63,498 bases of DNA from a bacterium (GCA_023251935.1 JAHEXV010000007.1:1-63498), one strand, 5' to 3'. Positions 45,663 to 54,300 are shown, counted from the stretch's first letter. Program-made: numbers and translations. The notes: a model not told the origin generated them from the letters alone.

Positions 45663-45681
45663 GGACCAGAAAAGTGTTCAG
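45642..45681. promoter_or_regulatory. 40-bp palindrome centred on the AbiEi-DUF559 start codon
   Basis: The inner palindrome GGTCCATGGACC (45656-45667) and outer arms CTGAACA (45642-45648) and TGTTCAG (45675-45681) share one centre at 45661.5. The gene's start codon lies in the inner palindrome. It fits an operator for the gene's own HTH domain or a start-codon hairpin in the mRNA. Confidence 0.65.
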
Positions 45682-45725
45682 AAGCCGGCGCTGCCCCCTC
45701 CGGGCGTGCGTGGCGGCCGGGTCGC

Positions 45726-46157
45726 CTAGAGCAGGCCGAGCTGCCGGAGGATCGAGACGCTGTCGGAGTAGACGTCCTTGCGCTTCACCAGCCCCCGCTC
45801 GAACGGGATCACGTCGAGCCCGTCCCAGCTGATCTTCTTGCCGGTCGGCGCGGCCACCAGGTCGCCGCGGCGCATCTCGCTCGCGTGCGTGGCGGTCGCC
45901 GTCCACTCCTGGACCACCAACCCGTCGCGGACGTACAGCCGGCGGGTCGCAAACGCGATGTCGGGCCAGGTCTCGAAGATCCGTGCGATGTGCTCGCGCG
46001 CCGCCTCGCCCTCGGCCCGCTCGCCCGCGGTGTGGTTCTCGAACACCATGTCGGGCGCGTGCATCGAGATGATCGCGTCGAGGTCGTGGGCGTTCCAGGC
46101 CTCGTTGTAGCGGGCGATCGTCTCCTCGAGCGCCGCGGCGGCGTCGGCCTCGCTCAC
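45726..46157 (-). CDS. NTF2/SnoaL-like fold protein
   Basis: A 143-residue SnoaL-like protein. Helix AAALEETIARYNEAWNAHDLDAI is followed by HAPDMVFENHTAGERAEG and a terminal strand LDVIPFERGLVKRKDVYSD. It starts at GTG 46155-46157, overlapping the upstream parA stop by 4 nt. A hydrolase/isomerase or binding role is possible; no catalytic set is certain. Confidence 0.75.
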   Translation of the reverse strand: MSEADAAAALEETIARYNEAWNAHDLDAIISMHAPDMVFENHTAGERAEGEAAREHIARIFETWPDIAFATRRLYVRDGLVVQEWTATATHASEMRRGDLVAAPTGKKISWDGLDVIPFERGLVKRKDVYSDSVSILRQLGLL

Positions 46158-46945
46158 GCTGGAACCACCTCGGCGCTCAGCTCGTCGAGGGGCTCGAGCA
46201 GCTCCGGCCTGCCCAGGCGCCTGAGGATCTCTCCGGCCAGCGAGAGGTAGTCGGAGCCCCGATCGGGGCGGTAGTCGAGGATCGGGATCGCCCGCTCGGC
46301 GGACTCGGCGTAGGCGATCGACTGGCGGATCACCGTTCGGAACAGCTTGTCGCCGAACCGGTCCTGGAGCGCCTCGAGCGTTTGGCGGGCATGGCGGGTG
46401 CGCATGTTGGCGATGTTGAGGCAGACGCCCAACAGCTCGAGCTCCGGGTTGAGGCTGTCCCGGGCGAGGTTCACGACCTGCACGGCCTGTTCCATCCCCT
46501 GGAGGGAGAAGTACTGGGCCTCGGTCGAGAGGATGGCGTGGGAGGAGGCGACCAGGGAGTTGACGGTCAGCAGGCCGAGCGTCGGGGGGCAGTCGATCAG
46601 GATCAGGTCGCGGCTTCGCCGCAGGTCCCGAAGCGCGTTGCGCAGCGTCACCTCGCGGCCGATCTTCCCCGCCAGCACGAGCTCGGCCTCGGCGAGCCGA
46701 AGGTTGGCGGGGATCACCCGGCCGTGCACGGCGTCGGCGGCGCGCGCCTGGCCCTGGAGGACGTCGCCCAGCGTCGGCTCGGCGGCGGGGTCGGTGTCGA
46801 AGTAGTCGGACAGGTTCCCCTGCGGGTCCGCGTCGACGGCGAGGACGTCGAGCCCGAGGCGCGCGAAGACGTCGGTCAGCGAGCGGACCAGGGTGGTCTT
46901 TCCGGTACCGCCCTTCTGCGAGAGAACCGCGATCGCTGCAGACAT
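46154..46945 (-). CDS. ParA/Soj-family ATPase without a ParB neighbour
   Basis: A 263-residue deviant Walker ATPase. The P-loop SQKGGTGKTTLVRSL, DADPQGNLSDYF and LILIDCPPTLGLLTVNSL are typical of ParA/Soj. Such proteins position DNA or other cargo. No parB is nearby, so it may act on something other than the chromosome. ATG 46943-46945 is preceded by TATAGT only 8 bases upstream, suggesting a near-leaderless mRNA. Coupled to a SnoaL-like gene by GTGA. Confidence 0.85.
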   Translation of the reverse strand: MSAAIAVLSQKGGTGKTTLVRSLTDVFARLGLDVLAVDADPQGNLSDYFDTDPAAEPTLGDVLQGQARAADAVHGRVIPANLRLAEAELVLAGKIGREVTLRNALRDLRRSRDLILIDCPPTLGLLTVNSLVASSHAILSTEAQYFSLQGMEQAVQVVNLARDSLNPELELLGVCLNIANMRTRHARQTLEALQDRFGDKLFRTVIRQSIAYAESAERAIPILDYRPDRGSDYLSLAGEILRRLGRPELLEPLDELSAEVVPA

Positions 46946-47045
46946 CGGCGGCACTATATGGCCGCGTGCCAGCGTATACTTGCGCTCCCCCTTGTCCCCC
47001 AGTCGCGCGCCCACTCGAAGAAGGCGTGGATCCCGGGAGGTGAGC

Positions 47046-50000
47046 ATGTCCGGCTCTTTCACTCGTTCGTCGCCGCGCCCCGAGCGGCGCCGCCTTTCGC
47101 CGGAACGGGCGTATCGCCCGCTGGTCCCGCCCCCGAGCGTCGAGGATCGCGACGCCTGTGCGATCTACGCGTCGGTGCGCAAGGATGCGACCCTCAGCAG
47201 GGCGCCGGTCGAGCTGGCGCTGGCGAACCTCCAGAAGATGCTCCACCGGGCCGGGAACGTCGACGGCGAGGGCGATGGCTGCGGCATCCTGGTCGACATC
47301 CCCGGCAGGCTGTGGGCCGAGGAGGTTCGCGCCGGGGGGCACAACCCGGCGCTGGTCCAAGATCCTGCGTTCGCGGTAGCCCACCTGTTCATCGACCGCT
47401 CCGCGGACCTCGACAAGGCTCGCCACGACGCCCGCGAGATCCTCGGCCGGGGGGGCTTTCGGATCCTTGCCGAAAGGCTCGGCGCCACCGATTCGGCGGC
47501 GCTCGGCGCGACCGCCCGCGAGGAGGAGCCTCACTTCTGGCAGGTGGCGGGGATGCTCCCGGACGCCAAGTGGCGCGATCGGATCACCTTCGGCCTGACG
47601 ATCGCGCTCGAGTCCGAGCTCGGCTGCCACGTCGCCTCGTTCTCGGCCTCGACCTGCGTCTACAAGGTGATGGGGGCGCCCAAGGTGCTGGGCGAGTACT
47701 ACCCGGATCTCCGCGACGGGCGATTCGAGACGATCGGCTGCTTCGGCCACAATCGCTACTCGACCAACACCTGGCCGTCGTTCAGGCGCGTACAGCCGTT
47801 CACCGTGCTCGGACACAACGGCGAGATCAACACGATCGAGCAGCTCCGCGAGGAGGCGCGCATGCTGGGCGTCCCGATCCAGCCAGGATGCTCGGACTCC
47901 CAGGACCTGAACCGCGTCGTCGACACCCTGATCCGGGTCGAGGGGCTTTCGCTCGCCGAGGCGATGGAGATGGTCGTGCCACCGATCGTCGACGAGATCC
48001 GCTCGCTGCCCAGCGAGCTGCAGCCCTTCTATATGTACCTCCACGAGACGATGGGCCCGTTCGCGCAGGGCCCGGTCGCCCTGATCGCGCGCCACGACGA
48101 CGAGTGCGTGTTCTCGGCCGACGCGCTGGGCCTGCGGCCACTGTGGAAGCTCGAGACGCCGCACGACTTCATCTTCAGCTCCGAGCCCGGCGTGATCGGT
48201 TGCGAGGACATGGTCTCCGAGCCGAAGCCGCTCGGGCCGGGCGAGAAGTTCATGGTTACGATCGATCGCAAGGAGCGGTCCTCCCGCCTCCATCAGCACT
48301 GGGAGATGCAGCAGGCGGTCGCCCGCCGCTGGCTGGAGCGCTCTGGCGTGGCGGAGCCGGCGCCCTACGATCGCGCCCTCGAGACCGGCGGGCCGCTGGA
48401 GGGGACCGAGATCCCCGGCTACACGTCAGCCGGGCCCTCGGAGCCGGTCAAGGTCGTCGACAAGGTGTTGGCCGGGTTCGGCTGGCAGCGTGACGACGTC
48501 AAGCTCTGCCAGCAGATGGCGTCGAACGGCGCCGAGCCGATCGGATCGCTCGGGTACGACGGCCCACTGGCGGCGCTTTCCCCGGAACGCCAGAACCTCG
48601 CCGACTATTTCAAGGAGACCGTGGCGGTGGTCACCAATCCGGCGATCGATCGCGAGCGCGAGATCGAGCACTTCTCGACTCGGGCGGTGTTCGGGCGCCG
48701 GCCCTCGATCCATGCGCCGGGCACCGATACCCGGACGGTCGAGACCTCCTTCCCCGTGATCCTCGGAGGCCACCACGATCTCGCGCCCCTGGGCGACTCG
48801 ACCTATCGGAGGATCGCTCGCGAGCACAAGACCTACCTGCTCGAGGACCTGTGGGAGGAGTTCCGCGACCGGGCGGCGGCGATCGACATCGCCCTGCTCG
48901 AGTCGGAGACCACCCACGGGGCGATCGAGCGGATCAAGCAGGAGGCCGTCAAGCGGGTTCGTCACGGCGCCGAGCTCGTCGTGCTCACCGACCGCACCGT
49001 CTACGACGGCGAGCGCCGCTATCTGGACCCGCACCTCGCGGTCTCGGCGGTCGACCAGGCGCTGAAGCAGCTCAAGGTGGGGGAGACCGGTGAGGAGAAC
49101 CTGCGCCGTCGCTGCTCGATCGTCCTGCGCTCGGCCGCGATCCGCAACGTCCACGACGTGGTGATGGGGCTGGGGCTCGGCGCCAACGGCGTCTGCCCCT
49201 ACGTGATGATCGAGGTGATCTGCGTCGAGGACTACGACACCGACGTCTCCAATCTGTGCTCGGCGCTCCGCAAGGGGATCGAGAAGGTGATCTCGACGAT
49301 CGGCATCCACGAGGTGCGCGGCTACGCGCGCCAGTTCTCGTCGATCGGGGTCCAGCCCGAGCTGGCCGAGATCCTCCAGTGCGAGACCTTCTGCGCCTCG
49401 GAAGGCGCCGGCGTCGGTTACGTCGAGCTCGACCGCGACGCGGACGAGCGCTTCCAGATCCTCACCGGAGCCGACGAGGCGAAGCCGGCGAAGACGTTTC
49501 GGTTCTACCCCAAGGTCTACAAGGCCGCGATCGCCGCGGCCACCGGCGCCGCGTCCTATGACGACTACGCCGCGAAGGTCCGCGAGCTCGAGCAGCAGAG
49601 CCCGATCTCGATGCGCCACATCATCGCCCTGCGGTCCGACCGCGAGCCGGTCGAACCGGAGGGCGTGGATGCTTCGATCGGGCACCACGACTATCCGATC
49701 GTGATCTCCTCGATGAGCTTCGGCTCCCAGTCCGAGCCCGCCTTTCGCGCCTACGCCGAGGCCGCCAAGGCGATCAACATCCTCTGCATCAACGGCGAGG
49801 GCGGGGAGATCCAGGACATGTACGGCGAGTACCGGAAATGGCGCGGGCAGCAGGTCGCCTCGGGCCGGTTCGGCGTCTCCGCCGAGATGCTCAACTCCTC
49901 CTACGTGGCCGAGATCAAGATCGGCCAGGGCGCGAAGCCGGGCGAGGGCGGCCATCTGCCGGGCCGCAAGGTCTCCGAGAAGGTCGCCGAGGCGCGCAAC

Positions 50001-51728
50001 GCCTCACCCGGCACCGACCTGATCTCGCCCTCCAACAACCACGACCTGTACTCGATCGAGGACCTGGCCGAGCTGATCGACGAGCTGAAGACCGTCAACC
50101 CGGACCTGCGGGTCTCGGTGAAGGTGCCGGTGGTGCCCAACATCGGGACGATCGGCCTCGGGATCGCCAAGGCGGGCGCGGACATCATCACCCTGTCGGG
50201 CTTCGAGGGCGGCACGGGCGCGGCGCGCCAGCACGCTCTGCGCCACGTCGGCCTGCCCTCGGACATCGGCACCCGCGCGGTCCATCGCGCGCTGATGGAG
50301 GCGGGAATCCGCAACCGGGTCGAGGTCTGGGCCGACGGCGGCTACCGCCACGCCCACGACATCGTGAAGCTGCACTGCATGGGGGCCAACCGGGTGGCCT
50401 TCGGCACCCTGGCGATGGTTTCGCTGGGCTGCACGATCTGCCGCGGATGCCAGCTCGACACCTGCCACGTCGGGATCGCGACCCAGATCGAGACCGTCGA
50501 GCAGGCCCAGGAGCACGGCCTGAAGAAGTTCACGCCGCAGCGCGTCGACTCCGCCGCCGAGAGCTGCGCCCGCTTCTTCGAGTCGATGGGCGAGGAGGTC
50601 AAGCGCCTCGTCGCCGAGCTCGGTTTTGAGCGCGCCCAGGACCTGGTGGGCCGCTACGACCTGCTGGAGCAGGTCTCACACACTGAGCGCCTCGACCTCG
50701 CCCAGCTGATCACGCCTCTGGAGGAGTTCCTGGACCTGGAGCCGATCGACCTGCCGGTCGCCGCCGAGGAGCTGGTCGAGGCGCGCGCCGAGGCGGGCCT
50801 GGTGCGCGCGCGGCCGATCCGAATGGAGCCGAAGGAGGCCTCCGCGCGGCTGGCGGGGCTCGCCGACAAGGTCTTCTCGGGCGAGGTCGTCCGCGACCGC
50901 TTCCCCCGCTCCACCGATGCCAACGACAGAGTGCTCGGCACCGAGCTCGCCGGCGCCATCTCCCGCGCCCGGATCTACGAGGGCGCCCCCGAGGGGGACC
51001 CGGTCGACGTACTCGCCGAGCTGAGCTTCAACGGGGGCTCGGTCGCCGGCCAGGGCTTTGGCGCCTTCAACGCTTGGGGGTTGGTGGTCAGGGTCGAGGG
51101 TGGCGCCCAGGACGGGGCCGGCAAGGCGATGCTTGGCGGCACCGTGTCGATCATGAAGGGCCGCAACCGGGACGGCGGTCGGGTCAACGGCTCGGTCGGG
51201 AAGTCGTTTGCCTACGGCGCCCAGCGGGGCCGACTCTTCGTTCAGGGCTCGGCGGACTCGCGCTTCTGCATTCGCCTCTCGGGCGCCGACGTTGTGCTCG
51301 GCGGTGAGCCGTCGGAGCCGCTTGACGACTCACGAGGCTGCCTCGTCGATCGTGCCAACGCTAAGGGGTTCGCGTTCGAGTACATGACCGCCGGGCGCGC
51401 GGTGGTGCTCGGCGACATCGGTCCCTGGGCCTGCGCCGGGATGACCGGGGGCCGGGTCTACGTGCGGATCAACCCCGACTGGAACCTCGACCGCGACGCG
51501 ATCGCCCGCCGCCTCGGCGAGGGAGCGAAGGTCGAGCTGCAGGAGCTCGACCCCGAGGGCGTGCTCGATCTGGAGGAGCTGCTCGGCCACTACGCCGACG
51601 AGCTGCGGGTGACCGGCCAGGACTCCGAGGCTGAGCGCATCGGGTCCCTCGCGCGGGCCGCGGGAGACCGCTTCCTGATGATCGTCCCGCACCGGGTCCA
51701 GGCCGACCCGAACATCTCGACCGAGTAG
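47046..51728 (+). CDS. gltB: Glutamate synthase large subunit (GltB-type)
   Basis: A 1560-residue enzyme. A 37-residue N-terminal stretch precedes Cys38 (DACAIYA), the likely class II glutaminase nucleophile after propeptide removal. GHNRYSTNTWPSF and GHNGEINTI follow. The FMN/TIM-barrel synthase domain has EMLNSSYVAEIKIGQGAKPG and LSGFEGGTGAA. Cys residues near 1130 (CTICRGC and TCHVG) bind the Fe-S cluster. The C-terminal GXGXG helix domain is complete. It makes two glutamates from glutamine and 2-oxoglutarate. No gltD lies beside it. ATG 47046 follows GGGAGGTGAGC. Confidence 0.92.
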   Translation: MSGSFTRSSPRPERRRLSPERAYRPLVPPPSVEDRDACAIYASVRKDATLSRAPVELALANLQKMLHRAGNVDGEGDGCGILVDIPGRLWAEEVRAGGHNPALVQDPAFAVAHLFIDRSADLDKARHDAREILGRGGFRILAERLGATDSAALGATAREEEPHFWQVAGMLPDAKWRDRITFGLTIALESELGCHVASFSASTCVYKVMGAPKVLGEYYPDLRDGRFETIGCFGHNRYSTNTWPSFRRVQPFTVLGHNGEINTIEQLREEARMLGVPIQPGCSDSQDLNRVVDTLIRVEGLSLAEAMEMVVPPIVDEIRSLPSELQPFYMYLHETMGPFAQGPVALIARHDDECVFSADALGLRPLWKLETPHDFIFSSEPGVIGCEDMVSEPKPLGPGEKFMVTIDRKERSSRLHQHWEMQQAVARRWLERSGVAEPAPYDRALETGGPLEGTEIPGYTSAGPSEPVKVVDKVLAGFGWQRDDVKLCQQMASNGAEPIGSLGYDGPLAALSPERQNLADYFKETVAVVTNPAIDREREIEHFSTRAVFGRRPSIHAPGTDTRTVETSFPVILGGHHDLAPLGDSTYRRIAREHKTYLLEDLWEEFRDRAAAIDIALLESETTHGAIERIKQEAVKRVRHGAELVVLTDRTVYDGERRYLDPHLAVSAVDQALKQLKVGETGEENLRRRCSIVLRSAAIRNVHDVVMGLGLGANGVCPYVMIEVICVEDYDTDVSNLCSALRKGIEKVISTIGIHEVRGYARQFSSIGVQPELAEILQCETFCASEGAGVGYVELDRDADERFQILTGADEAKPAKTFRFYPKVYKAAIAAATGAASYDDYAAKVRELEQQSPISMRHIIALRSDREPVEPEGVDASIGHHDYPIVISSMSFGSQSEPAFRAYAEAAKAINILCINGEGGEIQDMYGEYRKWRGQQVASGRFGVSAEMLNSSYVAEIKIGQGAKPGEGGHLPGRKVSEKVAEARNASPGTDLISPSNNHDLYSIEDLAELIDELKTVNPDLRVSVKVPVVPNIGTIGLGIAKAGADIITLSGFEGGTGAARQHALRHVGLPSDIGTRAVHRALMEAGIRNRVEVWADGGYRHAHDIVKLHCMGANRVAFGTLAMVSLGCTICRGCQLDTCHVGIATQIETVEQAQEHGLKKFTPQRVDSAAESCARFFESMGEEVKRLVAELGFERAQDLVGRYDLLEQVSHTERLDLAQLITPLEEFLDLEPIDLPVAAEELVEARAEAGLVRARPIRMEPKEASARLAGLADKVFSGEVVRDRFPRSTDANDRVLGTELAGAISRARIYEGAPEGDPVDVLAELSFNGGSVAGQGFGAFNAWGLVVRVEGGAQDGAGKAMLGGTVSIMKGRNRDGGRVNGSVGKSFAYGAQRGRLFVQGSADSRFCIRLSGADVVLGGEPSEPLDDSRGCLVDRANAKGFAFEYMTAGRAVVLGDIGPWACAGMTGGRVYVRINPDWNLDRDAIARRLGEGAKVELQELDPEGVLDLEELLGHYADELRVTGQDSEAERIGSLARAAGDRFLMIVPHRVQADPNISTE

Positions 51729-51776
51729 GGCGGGTGGGCGCCGCCGTGGGGCCGACATCAACACCGGTGAAGGCGC

Positions 51777-52346
51777 CTAGGCCTGGATCACGTAGAGGCG
51801 GTAGCGCCCGATCTCGAGCTCGTCGCCGTCGGCGAGCGGGGCCCACTCGACCTGCTCGCCGTTCACGAACAGGCCGTTGAGGCTGCGGTCGTCGAGGGCG
51901 CGGAGCTCATCCTCGGGGGTGCGAACGATCAGCGCGTGCCGACGGGACACCGTGGCGTCGTCCAGGCAGATGTCGGCTGACCCACTGCGCCCGATCCGCG
52001 TCCAGCCCGCCTGAAGCTCGACCAGGACGGGCGCCTCGTCCTCCGCGTAGGCGACGTAGTGACCGGGGGAGCCGAGCTCGGCGCGCACCTCCTCCAGCCA
52101 GGCCGGCGGGCTGGGCGCCGCGGTGATCGCGTCGGCGGCCACCGTCGAGGACTCGAACATCGAGGCGCGCCGGAAGCGCGACCCGCCGCAGGCGGGGCAG
52201 CGGGGGAGGTCGTCGCCCGCCGACAGGGAAATCGAGTAGCCGCATCCGACACAGACCAGGGAGCCGACAGCGGCGAACCCGCCTGTATCTCTGACGTCTG
52301 CGCCTCCGTCTACGACTACGTCCATCCCGAAAAGAGGTATTGACAT
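51777..52346 (-). CDS. Zinc-ribbon and FHA-domain protein
   Basis: A 189-residue protein: an N-terminal Cys4 zinc ribbon (CVGCGYS, then CPACGG), a linker, and a C-terminal FHA domain with GRSGSADICLDDATVSRRHA and SLNGLFVNGEQV, the phosphothreonine-binding loops. It should recognise a phosphorylated partner, perhaps a Ser/Thr-kinase target. ATG 52344-52346 used; ATG at 52325 is an alternative. It is divergent from the SRPBCC gene across a palindromic intergenic region. Confidence 0.85.
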   Translation of the reverse strand: MSIPLFGMDVVVDGGADVRDTGGFAAVGSLVCVGCGYSISLSAGDDLPRCPACGGSRFRRASMFESSTVAADAITAAPSPPAWLEEVRAELGSPGHYVAYAEDEAPVLVELQAGWTRIGRSGSADICLDDATVSRRHALIVRTPEDELRALDDRSLNGLFVNGEQVEWAPLADGDELEIGRYRLYVIQA

Positions 52347-52356
52347 CCCGGAAACT

Positions 52357-52380
52357 GGTGACAATTTTAACGATGTCACC
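52357..52380. promoter_or_regulatory. Palindromic operator candidate between FHA and SRPBCC genes
   Basis: GGTGACA (52357-52363) and TGTCACC (52374-52380) form a perfect 7-bp inverted repeat with an AT-rich 10-bp spacer. It lies in the 118-nt divergent gap, 10 bases upstream of the FHA start. The layout fits a dimeric regulator; identity unknown. Confidence 0.5.
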
Positions 52381-52464
52381 TCGAGGGGGCGCAGGTCTCG
52401 TGAGTCGAAACGTTCGCAATTTGGTCGATTGCCTGCCCGTCGCCGCGAATAGAATCGCCCGCCC

Positions 52465-52965
52465 ATGGGCCCGATCACGGTTCGGCGATCGATCGACGCG
52501 CCGCGCGAGCGCGTCTTCGACTTCGTCTGCGACCTCGCCAACCGCCCCGCCTTCACCGATCACTTCATCGCAGAACTCCGCCTCGAGCGCCTTTCCTCGC
52601 GTGGCGTCGGGGCGGCGGCGCGGATGCGGATCGGCCGGCGGCTGTGGATGGAGACGGTGATCGTCGAGGTCTCGCGCCCGCATCGGATCCTCGAGCGGGG
52701 CAGGGGAGGGCGTTGGGACCGGATTCCGATCACGACCGGCTGGGAGCTTGTCGCCGAGCCGGGCGGCCGCGGCTGCGAGGTCTCGCTCAGCTTCTGGACC
52801 GAGCCGGCGGGCCGCCTCGACAGGCTGCGCGAGAGGCTCGGAGCCGAGCGCTACTACCGGCGTCGATGGTCGACCGCGCTGGCCAGGCTCAAGGAGCTGA
52901 TCGAGTCCGGGCGGGCGCCGGAGCGGGTCCGCGTCGCCGGCGGCGACCGGCTGCCGGTGACATAG
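52465..52965 (+). CDS. SRPBCC (START-like) ligand-binding protein
   Basis: A 166-residue SRPBCC-fold protein: ITVRRSIDAPRERVFDFVCDLANRPAF at the start, GGRWDRIPITTGWELVAEP in the middle and a C-terminal helix (YYRRRWSTALARLKELIES). The fold binds hydrophobic ligands or acts as cyclase/dehydrase. Its last codons and stop overlap the 10-bp repeat GGTGACATAG proposed as the left end of the integrated element, so insertion left this gene intact. Confidence 0.8.
   Translation: MGPITVRRSIDAPRERVFDFVCDLANRPAFTDHFIAELRLERLSSRGVGAAARMRIGRRLWMETVIVEVSRPHRILERGRGGRWDRIPITTGWELVAEPGGRGCEVSLSFWTEPAGRLDRLRERLGAERYYRRRWSTALARLKELIESGRAPERVRVAGGDRLPVT
52956..52965 (+). other. Candidate attL core
   Basis: GGTGACATAG here is repeated at 60923-60932. 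It ends with the SRPBCC stop codon, so recombination would restore that gene exactly. Short (10 bp), so provisional. Confidence 0.45.
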
Positions 52966-53012
52966 GCCGCCGGACTCGCGGGGAACTGCCTGCACATCCG
53001 TGGTTTCTTCGA

Positions 53013-53036
53013 GCCGTGGGGAAGTACATGGGGAAG
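53013..53036 (+). repeat. Left arm-type repeat pair
   Basis: GCCGTGGGGAAGT then CATGGGGAAG: two TGGGGAAG units about 12 bp apart. The same pair occurs at 60828-60850 with one base fewer. Located between the left end and the integrase stop, as arm-type integrase sites often are. Confidence 0.6.
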
Positions 53037-53039
53037 GGA

Positions 53040-54185
53040 TCAGCCTCCCTCTCGGTCCAGATAGGCGTCGAACAGCGCCCTGACCTCGTCCTCGCTGCCG
53101 GGCATCAGGTGCCCGTAGCGGTCCAGGGTGATCGAGATGTTGGCGTGGCCCATGATCGTGCTGAGGGCCTTCGCGTTGACCTTCGCCGCGATCATCATCG
53201 AGGCGCAGGTGTGACGGCCTTCGTGGAAGCCGAGGGGTTCAAGCCCGGCGCCCTGCCACGCCTCCGCTGCCCGCTTGCGGAGCCTCCCCTGCGAGAGGGG
53301 TTGACTGGCATCCCGACCGGGGAACAGCAGGCCCTCGGTCGGGTGGTCCATGAGCACTGCATGATCGGCCAGCAGCGTCGCCAGCGGGTCCACGATCGGC
53401 ACGGTGCGATTCTGGCCCGCCTCGGTCTTCGCGTCCAAGAACCGCTTGGCCTTCTCGTCCCAGGCCCTCACGACGCGGAGCTTCTTCTGCTCGAGGTCGA
53501 TCGCCTCCCACTCGATCGCCAGCAGCTCCCCGATCCGCAGCCCGGCGTACACCGCCAAGCCGAGGGCGGCCTGGTCCTTGGCCGGAAGCGCGGCGATCAG
53601 CTTCGCGGCCTCCGAGGGCGTGGCGATTCGGTCGCGCTTCTGCTCACCGCTCGGCAGCCGCAGGCTCGTGCAGGGGTTGACGTGGGCGAGGTCGCGTGGC
53701 AGCGCCCATGAGTAGAGGGCCTGGAGTGGCGTGACCACGTTGCGGATCGTGTTCGGCGCCAGGCCCTCGCCGGTCAACGAGTCGATCCATAGCTGGACGT
53801 CGGCTGGGGTCAGCCTTGCCAGTCGGGAGGCTGCGAGGGCTGGCAAGACGCGGTTGCGGAACTCTCGCTCGTAGCCCGTGACGACCGATGGCCTGTAGCG
53901 CTTGCCCGAACGGTTGAGGATCGCGCCCGTCTTGATCCCGGCGATGAACTGCTCGGCGGCTTCGTGGACGGTCGGACCCTTCGCGGCGCTCAGCTCGCCT
54001 GTCTGGAGCTTCGCCAGAGCGTCCACGCGCCATGACCGGGCCTCGGCCAGGTGCGGGGTCCAAGGACCGTTCAGATTGCCCTTGGCGCGTTTGTCGTAGG
54101 CCCAGCCGCGATACCTCTTGCGGCCCTTCGCATCGGTCCGCACCTCGATCCCAACCAGGGCCGGGCTGCGCTCCGTAGGACTCAT
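53040..54185 (-). CDS. int: Tyrosine-type site-specific integrase
   Basis: A 381-residue phage-type recombinase. An N-terminal arm-binding domain and a core-binding (SAM-like) domain around 90-180 are followed by the catalytic domain with Arg in AVYAGLRIGELLAIEW, HEGRHTCASMM (HxxR), GHANISITLDRYGHL (His and nucleophile Tyr). It integrates and excises the element by recombining attP and attB. ATG 54183-54185 is preceded by GGGAGAAG. Its stop is 4 nt from the left arm repeats. The leader carries strong complementary segments. Complete and probably active. Confidence 0.93.
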   Translation of the reverse strand: MSPTERSPALVGIEVRTDAKGRKRYRGWAYDKRAKGNLNGPWTPHLAEARSWRVDALAKLQTGELSAAKGPTVHEAAEQFIAGIKTGAILNRSGKRYRPSVVTGYEREFRNRVLPALAASRLARLTPADVQLWIDSLTGEGLAPNTIRNVVTPLQALYSWALPRDLAHVNPCTSLRLPSGEQKRDRIATPSEAAKLIAALPAKDQAALGLAVYAGLRIGELLAIEWEAIDLEQKKLRVVRAWDEKAKRFLDAKTEAGQNRTVPIVDPLATLLADHAVLMDHPTEGLLFPGRDASQPLSQGRLRKRAAEAWQGAGLEPLGFHEGRHTCASMMIAAKVNAKALSTIMGHANISITLDRYGHLMPGSEDEVRALFDAYLDREGG

Positions 54186-54300
54186 CTCAGCTTCTCCCTT
54201 TGGGAGTGGTGTTGCGCTACTGAGATTACCCGAGCGAGTGGAAGGCCCGCGACCGGGAGAAGCTGCAACACCACTCCGTTGGTCACGGGCCGAGGTCACC
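54186..54300 (-). promoter_or_regulatory. Structured leader of the integrase mRNA with crossing helices
   Basis: In the minus-strand transcript, GGAGTGGTGTTGC (54277-54265) and AGCTTCTCCC (54264-54255) are followed 39 nt later by their complements GCAACACCACTCC (54215-54203) and GGGAGAAGCT (54198-54189). The last contains the integrase Shine-Dalgarno, three bases before ATG. The two pairings cross as in a pseudoknot, with connecting loops of 0 and 4 nt, so they may compete and switch translation. Confidence 0.6.

Noticed and set aside
46382-48493. Long plus-strand frame of about 700 codons running from the parA region into gltB.
   Set aside because: It crosses a well-supported opposite-strand ParA gene and a different gltB frame; its translation is low-complexity Arg/Gly/Ala.
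53013-53036. Treating the TGGGGAAG direct repeats as the att core itself.
   Set aside because: The copies differ by an internal indel, contain tandem subunits and have a degenerate third copy on one side, which fits arm-type binding sites better than a crossover core; kept as an alternative.
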